A stretch of DNA of 64,000 nt, taken from NCBI RefSeq assembly GCF_000005505.3, contig NC_016133.3, positions 25,853,008 through 25,917,007 of the forward strand. The letters run 5' to 3'. A program made the position numbers and the translations under genes. Below are positions 1-10,696 of this stretch, piece by piece. The stretch comes from Brachypodium distachyon (lineage: Eukaryota; Streptophyta; Magnoliopsida; Poales; Poaceae). How positions within the stretch are numbered: position 1 is the first letter of the stretch; each line of letters opens with the position of its first letter. The notes beneath the pieces are model-generated. The model was not told where the DNA came from. It did not search any database and worked only from the letters and a program-made list of their open reading frames with translations.

Positions 1-1286
1 AAGGCCGTTGCCGGGCCACCGAGGATCCCTGCAGGCACGGGCCCTGCCAGAGTACCGGCGGGTGCGTCGGGACCGGTTGCCGCCACAGTGTTGGCGGCTG
101 CCGCTGGGGCGGAGGCCGCCGCCAAGACACCCGTGGCCCCTGTTGCCGCGGATGCCGATGTGATGCCGACGGGCGCCCCTGAAGCAGCCGCCGCCGCAAG
201 GGTGGTGGCCGCTGCCGGGGCGGATGGTGCCGTCGAGGAGAGGGCTGCGGTCGCTGCATGCCCTCGATCTCCTCACGATCAAGGGCGCGTTGTCGCTGCT
301 TTCGTCGTCATCGTCCACGGCGACCACCTCCGGGGATGTCGCCACCTGGCCCGCCTCGTCGTCCAGCGACTGGAGAGAGGGCCAGCTAGGCTCGGACCCG
401 CCCACGCTCTCCGTTGATTGGAAGGTCTCGCCGGAGATCCCCTTCACCCATGTCCTGAGGGTTTCAAAGTCCACGCCGTCCTCCCGGAGGCGTGTCCTGT
501 CCCCGGGACCCGTGTACATCCACGTTGGCCGGGAGCGTCGCTGCAGCAGGGCTATGCGCCGATGGACGAAGGTGCTTGCCACGTCCACATCGGTGAGCCC
601 CGCTAGCCGCAGCGCCTTGATCTTCTCCATGATGGGGAAGAGGTCGGTGTCGCGGTGGTATCTGTCCTGCCAGCCGTTCTGGGGTAGCGGCAACTTCGTC
701 AGCGACTGTATCAACTCCTGGGGGTCCTCCACTCGGACCCATCACCAGTCGCTCCGCCACTCTTTTTCAATCTTCTTCCCCGACCGGACGATGAACTCGG
801 ACTTCATTTGGTCGCGGGTGCGGAATACCACCCCGACGACATCCCCTTCGCGTTGTCAATGCGGCGGTAAAAGTAGTGGCGGAAGAGGAACTGGAAGGTG
901 GTGAGGAGAAACAGCGACGTGGGGTGGAGTTGCGCCACCCGCAACTGGTAGGACTCCATCAATGCATGGAGGAATAGGGAGAAGGGCGGCACCATGCCGC
1001 AGAGGAGGAAGCGCGCGAACACCCGGAAGTCGTTGTCCTGGTGCTCGACGCCCGCCGGGAAGATCCGCGTCTCCCCGTGTTCGTTGAAACAGGAAGCGAC
1101 GGCATGCCGGAGCTTCCCTAGCGCCTCGCTGTTATAGCCGGGGCGGAAGAAGGCGACTGTGGTGTGCATCTCCTGCCTCTTCTAGTCCTTGGCGGCGGCC
1201 GCCTTGATTGCCACCTCGCTCTTGCTTGTTGCAGCCTTCTTCGAGACTTGGACCTCCTTCCCCTTTCTGGTGGTGGGAGGCGCCAT
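1..1286 (-). pseudogene. TatA antisense ORF (aORF), N-terminal two thirds, degraded
   Basis: This is the antisense gene of grass Tat elements, which carries the domain that databases label 'putative gypsy type transposon' (Transposase_28-like). The start ATG at 1286 opens a basic Lys-rich leader (MAPPTTRKGK), followed by the conserved FFRPGYN block and, near 800-1000, the motifs FARFLLCG and LHPTSLFLL. An in-frame TAG at 1184-1182 replaces a CAG that TatC retains, and the frame shifts further on. Around 413 about 160 bases present in TatC (about 17190-17350) are missing, with a short CTCC repeat at the joint. Acidic and Ala-rich low-complexity sequence fills 1-400. The protein's function is unknown. 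The long open frames on the plus strand here are GC-rich shadows. Confidence 0.75.
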
Positions 1287-1396
1287 GGAAAGCGAGGGCG
1301 GAAGCTAGCAGGAGCGCAGGGATGCGAGATGCGGAGGGGGATGGAGACGAAGGCAATGGGGGCAGAGTATTGTTCCCCTTTTGGCAACAGTGATGG

Positions 1397-1404
1397 CTTT
1401 ATAA
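1397..1404 (-). promoter_or_regulatory. Putative TATA box of the TatA aORF
   Basis: The minus strand reads TTATAAAG about 112 bases upstream of the aORF start at 1286. TATA-like boxes lie at the same place in TatC (18299-18306), TatD (37092-37098) and TatE (63360-63367), which suggests the aORF has its own promoter. Confidence 0.5.
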
Positions 1405-1697
1405 CACCCGGCTGTTTGGTAACGGCCGGTTCCGTACCCTACGGGTGCGCGGGGATAACTCCTAATCATTAGGAGTAATGCGCGGAGTGGCTTTAATTTC
1501 CCTATTTAGGGGGGGGGTTAGGGCGGAAATCACGCGTCCACTACTCCGTTTGTAACGGTGCCGTACACGGGGCGGCGAAGGGACGCGGGCCTGGGGCAGA
1601 TCGGGGCCCACGCATCGGTTAAGGGCGTCGCCCGGCAACCGACCAGGGGGAAGGTTCTTCCGAGAACAGGTGATGCCGGCCCACGCCCGGGGGCTAC
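1405..1697 (+). other. TatA untranslated stretch and polypurine tract
   Basis: Non-coding sequence between the aORF promoter and the 3' LTR, alignable with 18307-18599 of TatC. It ends in a purine-rich tract (CCCGGGGGCTAC, about 1686-1697) directly before the LTR start; this is the likely primer site for plus-strand DNA synthesis. Confidence 0.6.
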
Positions 1698-2687
1698 TGT
1701 CGCACCAGTGGCACCCGGGGTACCACCGCTGCGCGACGCGTGGGCCCCGTTCCTGAGTTCCCGGGAAGGTTTCGTCTCGGGGAGCGTCTATGAGCAGCCC
1801 GTCAGGCTACCAGCACGGAAGAGGGCTAGGCCTTCGGGGAATATTCCCGCCTGGGCACCTCCCGGGAAGCAGCTTCCCGGGGGGGGGGGGGGGGAGGGGT
1901 TCCCGGGTGCGTTGGGCCCGGGCGCTTCCCCGGGGGTTCCCGGGCGCATGCCCCCACCTCAGGCGCGGGGCCCAATAGCCAGATCTACAGCGCCACGAGG
2001 ACGCGTGGGGGGCGTGGGATGCGCGGTCCCAGCAGGGCAAGGAGTAAGGCGCACGGCTCATTAAATGAGCCGACCGACAGGGCGTTACCCGTCCGATCAA
2101 AGGAACAGTGGCTGTCCAATCCTACTCTAGGGGTTTTAGACCCCTAGCGGCGGAGGTGGCATCCATGCGCGCTATGATCTCACCGAGGGGAGTTGTATGC
2201 CTCCCCGCCCGACACTTGTAGCTCATGCACCGTGGCACCTGTGGCATCCCCTTGAGTATAAAAGGAGGACCCTCGCCAGCGGTCAAAAGGTTCCGCAGGA
2301 GATTAGTTGGCTCCAGTAGACAGTTTGGCTGAGTTCGACCAGCTCATAGTTAGCTTCCAGCACTAGCAAAGAGTAGTAAGGGGTACCTAGCCAGAGAGAG
2401 AAAGCCCGGGAACTTGCCCGGCAACTTGTAAACACTCGATTCTAAACTAATACCAGCGCAGACAAGCAGGACGTAGGGTTTTACACCTCCGGGTGGCCCG
2501 AACCTAGGTAAAAACGTGCGTGTGTTTGTTCTTGAATTAGCGCGCACCCCTAGCACTTCATCATGCCGGCCCAGTAGGGCCCCATCGGCCGTGCCACCGA
2601 TCGTCGAGGTGAACCCTGACGCCCCCACCGAACCTAAAAGGGGGCCGTGGCCGCACGCCCCCGGTGTCTGAGCACCGTGCGATGACA
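1698..2687 (+). repeat. TatA 3' LTR (990 bp)
   Basis: The LTR begins TGTCGCACCAG and ends GCGATGACA, matching the termini of the TatB, TatC and TatD LTRs. A TATA box (TATAAAAG) lies at 2257-2264, followed by the GAGGACC block and the GGTGTAAAACCC motif (on the opposite strand) that is shared by all copies. A run of 16 G at 1879-1894 sits where TatC has a short mixed G-rich motif. Confidence 0.88.
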
Positions 2688-2692
2688 GAAAC

Positions 2693-5330
2693 CTTGACAT
2701 GAAGTGTCGCAATAAACTTGAAACTCCTCTTGCAGGTTTGGTAACACAAGGATGGGCGCAGACACTAGTCTTTTCTTCTTCTCCTGGAAACTCTCTTCAC
2801 ATTTCTCGTTCCAGGCAAACTTCTTCTCTTTCTTTAAGAGTTCAGTCATGGGTTTAGCAATCTTGGAGAAGTTCTCAATAAATCTCCGATAGTATCCAGC
2901 GAGTCCTAGGAAACTGCGGATATCTCCAACGTTCTTAGGTGACTCCCATTCTGTAACAGCTGTGACCTTAGCTGGGTCAATAGCTACTCCGGCTCCTGAC
3001 ACAATGTGTCCAAGGAAACTGACTTCTCACAGCCAAAAGTCACACTTGCTGAACTTGGCGTACAACTTGTGCGCTCTCAGCTTCTCCAAAATCATGCGCA
3101 GATGCTGCTCATGCTCTTCCTTGCTCTTGGAATAAACCATAATATCATCGATGAACACAACGACGAACTTGTCTAAGAATTCAATGAACACCATGTTCAT
3201 CATGTTCATGAAGTATGGAGGTGCATTGGTCAAACCAAATGGCATCACGGTATACTCGTATAGACCATACCTAGTGGTGAAGGCTCTTGGGTATATCCAT
3301 CTCTCGGATTTTCAGCTGAAAATACGTGATCGCAGATCGATCTTTGAGAACACACAGGCTCCTTCCAACTGGTTGAAAAGATCATTGATTATAGGTAAGG
3401 GGTACTTATTCTTTATCGTCACCTCATTCAGTGAGCGATAATTAAAGCACATCCGTTGGCTCTTGTCCTTCTTCTCCACAAACAGGACAGGTGCTCCCCA
3501 AGGTGATGACCTGGGGCGAATGAATCCTTTCGATAACTGCTCAGCCAACTGCTTCTTCAAATCCTTCAATTCATCCACAGCCATCTTATAAGGTCTCTTG
3601 GCTATGGGTCCACTTCCAGGCATCAATTCGATGAGAAACTCTACATCACGGTCTGGTGGCATGCCTAGTAACTCCTCCGGGAAAACATCCGGATACTCAT
3701 TCACTATTGAAACCTCGTCCAGGCTAACCCCCTTAAGAGAATTGACCTTAGGTCTCTGAAGTTCAAAAGCAGATTTGAAACAGATTCTCCTATTCTCTGG
3801 GGTGGTGAGGGTGATGGTTCTTCTGACACAATCTATGAGACCCTTATACTTGGCCAGCCAATCCATTCCTAGGATGACATCCAAACCCTGGGACCCTATT
3901 ATTATTAGGTTCGTGGGGAAGGTTTGTTTCCCTATTTCCAAACTTAGCCTGCGGCAGTCATAGGCGGCTATCAGTTCTCCCCCCGTTGAATTTACCTTCA
4001 TGGGGTTGGCTAGTGTGCTAACAGGTAATCCATTTTGATGCACAAATCCTCTTGAGATGATTGAATGAGATGCACCGGTATCAAACAGTACTAAAGTTTC
4101 AAAAGAATTAATGCTAAAGGTACCGATGACTATACCTTGCTCCTCGATGATCTCTTCCACGTCGATGTGGTTCACGTTGCCCTTCTGGAATGGGTTTGGT
4201 TTAACCACATTCCCTCCAAATCTCTCTGGGCAATCGTTGGAGTAGTGCCCCATCTTGTGGCACTTGAAGCACTCCACCTGGCTCATGTCCCTGCCAGGGT
4301 TGCGGTTCTGTCCTGTGCCATTGCCGTTGGTGTGGCCCTTTCCATTTCTGTTCTGGTTCCCACCTCCATTGTGGTTACCATTCCCATTGTGATTCCTCGG
4401 GCGCTGTTGCTGCTGGTGCTGATGCTGGTGCTGGTGCTTGCAGTTACTGTTGTTCCCGGCATGGCGGTTCTGGTGGCCATACCCTCCACTATGCTTGTCA
4501 TTGTGGCCCCCGGCCCTGTGCACAGACGAACGGCCACTGCCGTCTTGGGTGGTGCGCGGCTTCTGATGTGGCCCCGCGTGAGAGCCTCCCTGGTGGAGTC
4601 TCCTCTTGCAGTTCTCCATCTGGTGGAGCTTGTTCTCCAACACAATCGCCTTGTCGATTAGCGATTGGTAGGTGGGGGTGTACGCAACAGCCAGTTGAAC
4701 AGAGAGTTCATCGTTCAGCGCATCCAAGAGTCTCGCTCGGCGCTTGGCATCAGTGTTCACCTCGTCCAGCGCATAACGGGCGAGGCTGTTGAATTGGTCG
4801 ATGAACTCGACCACAGTGCGGCTTCCTTGCCTGAGCCGCAGAAACTCCTTCTTCAAATTAAACACTCCCGCTGAGATATGGGCAGTGCGGAAGGCTTCTT
4901 GGAACATATCCCAGGTGACATGCTCGATGGGGGTGGTGATCTGGTAATTCTCCCACCACGATGCAGCTGGTCCTTCTAGCAGATGAGCTACGAATCTCAC
5001 TTTCTCCTCCGCGGTGCAATTGATGGTCACCAAGTTCTTGTTAATAGAACGGAGCCAGTCGTTCGCCACTATTGGCTCTGGTGAGCTGGAGAAGGTAGGT
5101 GGGCGCAGTCGCAGAAATTTGATCAACATATCCACTTGTGGAGGGTGGTGTTGCTGGTTGTTGTTGGGATTCTGTTGGTGGTTGGCGTTGTTGTTGGCTA
5201 ACTGCTGAGTGATCAGCTGAAAGAATTGGGTCTGGGCAGCCAATAAATGTTGCATGGTGGCAGCATTCCCTTCGGCTTCGGTGTTGTTAGCCTCAGCGTT
5301 GTTGGTGGGGTTCTGGTGTCTTGGAGGCAT
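2693..5330 (-). pseudogene. TekA gag-protease-reverse transcriptase, broken
   Basis: The start ATG at 5330 opens MPPRHQN; a gag capsid domain follows (about 4600-5050, with SWWENYQ and FRTAHISAG motifs), then a Gln/His/Asn-rich linker, one zinc knuckle [14 protein letters not shown] (about 4230-4273), an aspartic protease motif LFDTGASHS (about 4050-4090) and RT from about 3700. RT is cut by a one-base deletion just after FSKIDLRS (about 3316-3325). It continues in another frame with MPFGLTNAP and the catalytic FIDD (about 3147), then a TGA at 3029-3027 in place of an Arg codon. The frame ends where TatA is inserted. With two lesions and an insertion it cannot make a functional polyprotein. 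Confidence 0.88.
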
Positions 5331-5431
5331 CTGTTTAGGGTAGCATAAATGAGGCATAATAGACAGAGCCCATAATAAAAGAGTACGGAAAAAGCAATCG
5401 ATCTACATTGCCATACACATAGATTGTATGG

Positions 5432-6130
5432 TCAATGACTAACTTGCAGTACTGATAACGAAAAATAACTGTAAAGTCTGGCAGGCATCAACAAGACTAA
5501 GGGGGTGGCTGATGTCGCGGCCCCATTCGCCCTCTTCTTGGAGCGGGTGTTGGAGGTAGGGGTGTCCATCTGGTGAACCTCCAGGGGCTCCTCCTCCTCA
5601 GTCAGTACTCCCTCCTGAGGCTCCATCTCCTGATCCTATGGCGCAGGTGGGGTCTGAACAGACGCCGGTGGAGGAGCTGGCGCGGCTGCGGCTGCGGCTG
5701 CGGTGGCAGCTGCGATGAACGCCTGGAACTGCTCACAGTAGTAGCGGGCCAGGTCCCTCTCATACTGCAGCTGCTCTATGGCGCCTCCCATGTTGAGGAC
5801 AGTGTTCTCCAACATAGTCTTGTCCTCCTGCAGCTAGGCATTCTCCCCCAGTAGTTTGCCGGCCTCCTCCTCAGCTAGGTCGGCCCTGGTCATCTCGTGC
5901 TTGAGGCAAGACTCTAAGTCCACTGTTTTTGCCTCCATGTTCTCGAAGTGGGTCGTCACCAGGGTCGCATCCTCGTCATTGCTTGTTGCCACAGCCGAGC
6001 ATGCATGGTTCCGCCTTCCAAAGAGGAGGAAGGGGGAGTACTCGGGAAACTCGTGCCGATAGTCCTGGCACACCTGCGTGAAGGCGCACTGCATGGCAAA
6101 CTGAAGGCCTTGCCCAAAGGTGGGGTAACA
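5432..6130 (-). pseudogene. TekA orf0 remnant (extra ORF upstream of gag)
   Basis: Sense-oriented ORF before gag, homologous to TekB orf0 (30169-31052). Visible blocks are QFAMQCAF, FLLFGRRNH, a Leu-rich segment (LESCLKHEMTRADLAEEE), LENTVLNMGG and a Pro/Ala-rich tail ending near NTRSKKRANG. About 240 N-terminal codons are missing because LTR sequence is joined directly to the ORF near 6130. In-frame TAG codons replace Gln in the segment after GENA and again before DQEME. The Leu/Glu-rich part could form a coiled coil. Function unknown; extra ORFs in this position are known in some grass gypsy elements. Confidence 0.7.
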
Positions 6131-8583
6131 ACCGCCCCGTACAGGGTTCGATCTCTGTGCTTAATGTGCTAGTCCCTGGATCGACTCACTAGCACACATA
6201 GTTCCAAGATGTAATATCAAGATACAAAGGTCAGAGTACTTTATTACATCGCACCATCCAGAACTTAATTGTACTTACAAACTTGCATAACCCCTCAGGT
6301 CAGCATAACAAAAAACTGTTTCAACAAATCAAAATAGTGCTTCAAAAACTTGCAGCGGAAAGGTAGAGCAAATGGGCCACAACTACTCCCAAAGGAGAGA
6401 GCATGTTGGAATGTAAGCACATGACCCAAAGAACATCGACGAACCTCACTCTTCGTCAGATTCACCTGCAGTATTAATTGTAGCCACTACGTGGTCAATA
6501 CATTTAATTTATTGGCAAGTTAACCAAAGGTTATAAAAGGACCTACCAAGTACATGCATAATTTGCATAAGTGGGGTTTGGCTATTTGCATAAAACCATC
6601 AATGTTTCATCCTATCATTTTTAACCAAATAGTTTTATCTCTATTGGACACGGTGTAGACACACCCATGCTCCTATTAACCTAGAGCACATTGAGTAGAC
6701 ACATCAATGCTCCTACCCAGTTCAATCCATTCATTTTATTAGGAAATTGGAATGAGTGAGACCTTCCTTACAGCCCCCAAATCTAGTTGCTCATAATTGT
6801 CCGTAACCGGGGACATGGCTAAGTACTTACTTTGACACTCTCGAGAGGTTGTACACATTACCCACAAGAAATCAACGTGTTAATCCCTTGTTGTCCTCAG
6901 GGTAGAGTAGCCACGGCATCGACTTTAGCATGTCCTACACAGCTACCTCAGTACAATCCCTCGGATCTGGGTTCATATTTCTTACTCCATCCAGCCAGAG
7001 CCCATTTAGCATGTGGTTGTACTGGAAGCTACTAAATAGGAAACTAGTCCAGTCTCTGGTTACCTCGGGTGGCATTTCACATTTGCGACGCAAGCGCTCC
7101 CTGAATCCACGGGGAGACGTCCATTGACGATCCATCCCCGAATCCACGGGGACTCGTCTCGGAGGGACCGATAGAAATGGACCTGACGTCGCATAACATT
7201 TCGAATACTAGTAGCAGCCCACCTAGGACGGTTCATTAAATTACTTGTTTTGCCATACACTAGAAAAATCATACTTTACTCCATAATGACAATAATATCA
7301 CATTGTAATAATACCACCCAAGTATATTATCATATCATAGCATTGAACTATCTACGATGGCAATTGGTGGTAGGACATGGCAAGGGTATCCTATACCAGT
7401 AGGGAATCATAGCTAGCATAGGTACAATAATATTCCTATCAATGCAACTAATAAAAACTAGTGCATAATAAAATAATGGGATAATGGTCAAAGTGACCTT
7501 GCCTTGGTAGCAGTTGGAGTTCAAACACTCGTCACAGTCACAAGGTTCGCTCTCCGAGTAAACTAAAATAAACAAGCATATACATACATAAACACACAAT
7601 TCACATCACGACAAAAGAAGGTATGCTGTGATGCAATGCAAGCATGTGACATGTTTTGGTTTATTTTATTTGTCGAGTAAGGGTTTCAGTTTCTTACGCA
7701 TACAATATTTAATTCTCTGGTCAAAAGGTTTAATCAAAATTAAACCAAAAAGAAAAGCCAAATTAGGGTTTTCAAATTAAAGCTAAATTAGAGCTTATTA
7801 CAAGGATTTTAAAAGAAATAGCCAGAAGATTAAATCAAAAAATTATCCTTCGGTTCCAAATGAACAGAGGATATTAAAACAAATTTTTGGGCACTGGTTT
7901 CAAGTCAAAATGATATTTAAATCATTAGTTATGAATTAACTGGTATTAAACCCTATTCTGTAAATAGCTCCAGAAACAATTTATCAAATTTGAATTTAAA
8001 CAGTGTGAAAAGATTCTACAGGTTGAGAGCTTTCCAGAAAGGTAAAATTTGTCAAAATTGGCCAAGTGGTTTAAAAGGTATAAGCATTTGAAGTTCTAGG
8101 GGCTTTTTTGCAAAACTGTCATTTAATTAAACCGGGGTTTAAGTTTTTCATTTTAACAGAGGACACGTGGCGTGTTGTGATTGGCCGGTACCGGTTCGCG
8201 ATTAAAATAAAAGAGAACCGTCGGATCTAACTTAAGTTAGATCGGACGGTCAGATCTTCGTACCGGCTCGGGATTTAAGTGATCTAATTGTGACCGTTGA
8301 TCAAGATCTAACGGCTGAGATGGAGCATGGCTTACCGGCAGCGGCGCTAGGTTTTCGGCGAGGCTCTGGTGACGTGGGGACGCGGCGGCGGGCGTTTTCG
8401 GCAAGGTCTTGGTTCGGGAAGGCTTGGGGAAGACGCGGCGTCACGAGGGGATCCTGCTGGTGCTAGAGTTCGGGCTCGGGGGCGACGGAGGGCTTGCCTA
8501 GGACGACAAAGAGGCGGCGGCCGGCGGCGGAGCTTCGGGCGGCGACGGGTGACGGGGTACGGTGCACCAAAATCGAAGCGGAG
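6131..8583 (-). repeat. TekA 5' LTR, 3' portion
   Basis: Non-coding, A/T-rich sequence alignable to the TekB 5' LTR (31509-33900), including the conserved segment with the Arg-rich GGCGGCGG stretch near 8500. At the lower end the LTR stops about 10 bases short of its terminus and runs straight into orf0, so the primer-binding site is lost. At the upper end it is interrupted by TatB and resumes at 28064; together the parts make about 3.33 kb against 3.27 kb in TekB. Confidence 0.85.
8579..8583. repeat. Target-site duplication of TatB, left copy
   Basis: CGGAG abuts the TatB LTR end at 8584. The partner at 28059-28063 is TGGAG, differing by one C/T change. TekA LTR sequence continues without a break across the two copies. 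Confidence 0.8.
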
Positions 8584-9369
8584 TGTCGTCGCACGGTGCT
8601 CCGACACCAGGGGCGTGCGGTCATGGCCCCCTTTTAGGTTCGGCAGGGGCGTCAGGGTTCGCCCCGGCGATTGCCGGCTCGGCCGATGGGCCTAGCGGGG
8701 CCGGCGAAATGATATACTAGAAGTGCGCACTAATCAGAGAACACATGCACGCACGTTTTTACCCAGGTTCGGGCCACCCGGAGGTGTAAAACCCTACGTC
8801 CTGCTTGTCTGAGCTGGTACTGATGGTAGATCAAAGGTTTACAGGTTGCTGGGTGAGTTCCTTGGTACTCTCTCCCTTTGGCTAAGTACTCCTTACTATT
8901 CTCTGCTAATGCTAGAGGCTAACTGCGGGCTGATCGAACCCCTTGACCGTTGGCGAGGCTCCTCCTTTTATAGCCAAAGGGATCCCACAGGTGCCACGGT
9001 GCATGGGTCACAAATGTCGAGCGGAGAGGCATACAGCTCTCCCTCGGTGAGCTGGTGGCGCGCATGGACGCCACCTCCGCCGCTAGGGGTCTAAAACTCT
9101 AGAGTAGGATTGGAGAGCCACTGTTCACTTGACTTGGACGGATAACGCCCGTCCTGTCGGCTCATTTAATGAGCCGTGCGCCTAACTTTTTGCCCCGGTG
9201 GGGCCACGCACCCCACGCCCACCATGCGCCCGCGTGACGCTGTTGACCTGCTCACTGGGCCCCACCCTTGAGGCGGGGGCATGCGCCCGGGAACCCCCTG
9301 TCCCGGCAAGTCGCTCCCCTGGAAGCGCTCGGGTGCAACGCACCCAGGAACCTTCTCCCGAGAAGCGGC
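8584..9369 (-). repeat. TatB 3' LTR remnant
   Basis: Starts on the plus strand as TGTCGTCGCACGG, the reverse of the Tat LTR 3' end, and matches 27108-27900 closely. The LTR TATA box lies on the minus strand at 8964-8972. The terminal part of the LTR (about 170 bases) is replaced by the AngA LTR. Confidence 0.85.
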
Positions 9370-10696
9370 TGAAGGGGCGCGTAGAGATAAACAAAAACTT
9401 TTCCTACGCGAACTCCCAAGATCTAGCCGAGGTAGAAGGCCACGAGGATTACCACTAGACGCGCAGTTGCGGATTATTGATGCGGCGCCTTGATGCAGTG
9501 CAGTCCCTCGATCCGATCCAGCCGATCCAATCCCGCGATCGTCGAAGTGCTGAACGTACAGCACCTCTGCCGGTATCCACACGTGCGAGGAGGAGCTCCG
9601 GCGGCGGACTGCTAGGTCCGGTGCGACGGTTGAACTGAATCGGGCTAGGGTTCTCAACACATGAGAGTGGAAAAACCGTGCCCCTTAGGTATCCCACGCC
9701 CCTGCTTATATATCGAGTGGAAGTGGGCTCCAAGCCTTGTGGCCCATCCACCCTGCGAGTCCAACTCGCATTGTCAGCCCAATTCCAGTTCGGGTCCAAC
9801 CCGACCAAATACTTGCTCCCGCTCTTAAGTGTGTGACCCCACAGGCTCATGGCGACTTGGACACGATTGGAGTCCGACTCACAATCGATCAATCGGTAGC
9901 GGCTCCTAGCAGAACGTGCCGACTCCCAAGTACCATCGAGTCATGACGACGTACCTTCCAATGTGACATACGTCTTAGTCCCTTTTGCCTCACGATATAC
10001 CTTGTCGAACTATAGGCGATTAATCGTCATCCCTTTAATAGTTCAACTCTCTTCTCGATCTGTGATATACGATTCATCCGACTAACTCTTAGTCGATCGA
10101 CCCGGTTAACAGTTAACCGAGTCGCGCATGGCCATGCTTCCCGAATCATATCACTCGAGAGGGCCCAGAGAATATCTCTCCAGTCGGAGGGGCAAAATCC
10201 CATCTTGGTTATCCACATCACACAGCTTGATTCTCAGTCAACCCGAACTCTGCCTTTATAACTTCCCTGTTACGGAATAAGGTTTGACAGAACCTAAGTT
10301 GGTGATCCACAACTCGGATTGTGCGATAACCTCAGGTCTAAGGATTACATTGATTGAGACATGCAAATGACGACCTACTCGTTACATCTCAATATGGGTC
10401 AGTCCGACTCGCTAAACTCTTTAGCCGAGTCCGTGTAAGCTGGAATGACATCACCATGCCCATGACAAGTGGAATCGAGTCATCAGCCAACTTTCACATT
10501 AGTCTAGGTTATGTGTCCAGCACAACCTCAATGACTAAGGACAATTTAGTATGAACAACATGAATACATAGTTCCACAATCAAATCACATATTCAATGAT
10601 ACATATTAGATGTTCAAACAAGGACAACTTAATAATATTTATGAATACATTGGGAATTACATCATACATGATTGCCTCTAGGGCATATTCCCAACA
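9370..10696 (-). repeat. AngA: solo LTR of a Ty1/copia Angela-type element, probably a recombinant
   Basis: On the minus strand it begins TGTTGGGAATATGCCC and shares with the AngB LTR the segments GCCTCTAGGG (plus strand, right end) and GGATTACCACTAGACGCGCAG near 9450. Length 1327 bp, against 1353 bp for the AngB 3' LTR. There is no internal copia sequence. The flanking 5-mers differ (GCGGC at 9365-9369, GCTCG at 10697-10701), and the flanks belong to different Tat elements in opposite orientation, so this is not a simple solo LTR. Confidence 0.82.

Larger units (their letters stand above)
1..2687 (+). mobile_element. TatA: 3' end of a Ty3/gypsy Tat-lineage retrotransposon
   Basis: Only the 3' part of this element is in the window: an antisense ORF (aORF), a short untranslated stretch, a polypurine tract and the 3' LTR. 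It matches, part by part, the complete 3' end of TatC (15659-19602). The LTR ends in GATGACA at 2687 and the next bases (GAAAC, 2688-2692) are the expected 5-base target duplication, whose partner lies left of the window. It is inserted in the pol gene of TekA, whose RT frame stops abruptly at this point. The rest of TatA is off-window. Confidence 0.85.
2688..8583 (-). mobile_element. TekA: Ty3/gypsy Tekay/Del-like element, main part
   Basis: Minus-strand element, read downward: 5' LTR (second half here, first half at 28064-28939), orf0 remnant, gag, protease and most of RT. The rest of pol and the 3' LTR lie beyond TatA, off the left edge. Its 5' LTR starts TGTAACATCCC at 28939 inside TekB's gag, next to a candidate target duplication TGCTG (28940-28944). 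The chromodomain and integrase that would settle the lineage are not visible, so the Tekay/Del assignment rests on long LTRs, the Met-tRNA type primer site of its sister TekB and the gag/zinc-knuckle style. Confidence 0.8.

Noticed and set aside
224..904. Long plus-strand open frame (226 aa) at the left edge
   Set aside because: It is the reverse of the degraded TatA aORF in GC-rich sequence, has no recognisable domain and starts and stops at arbitrary places.
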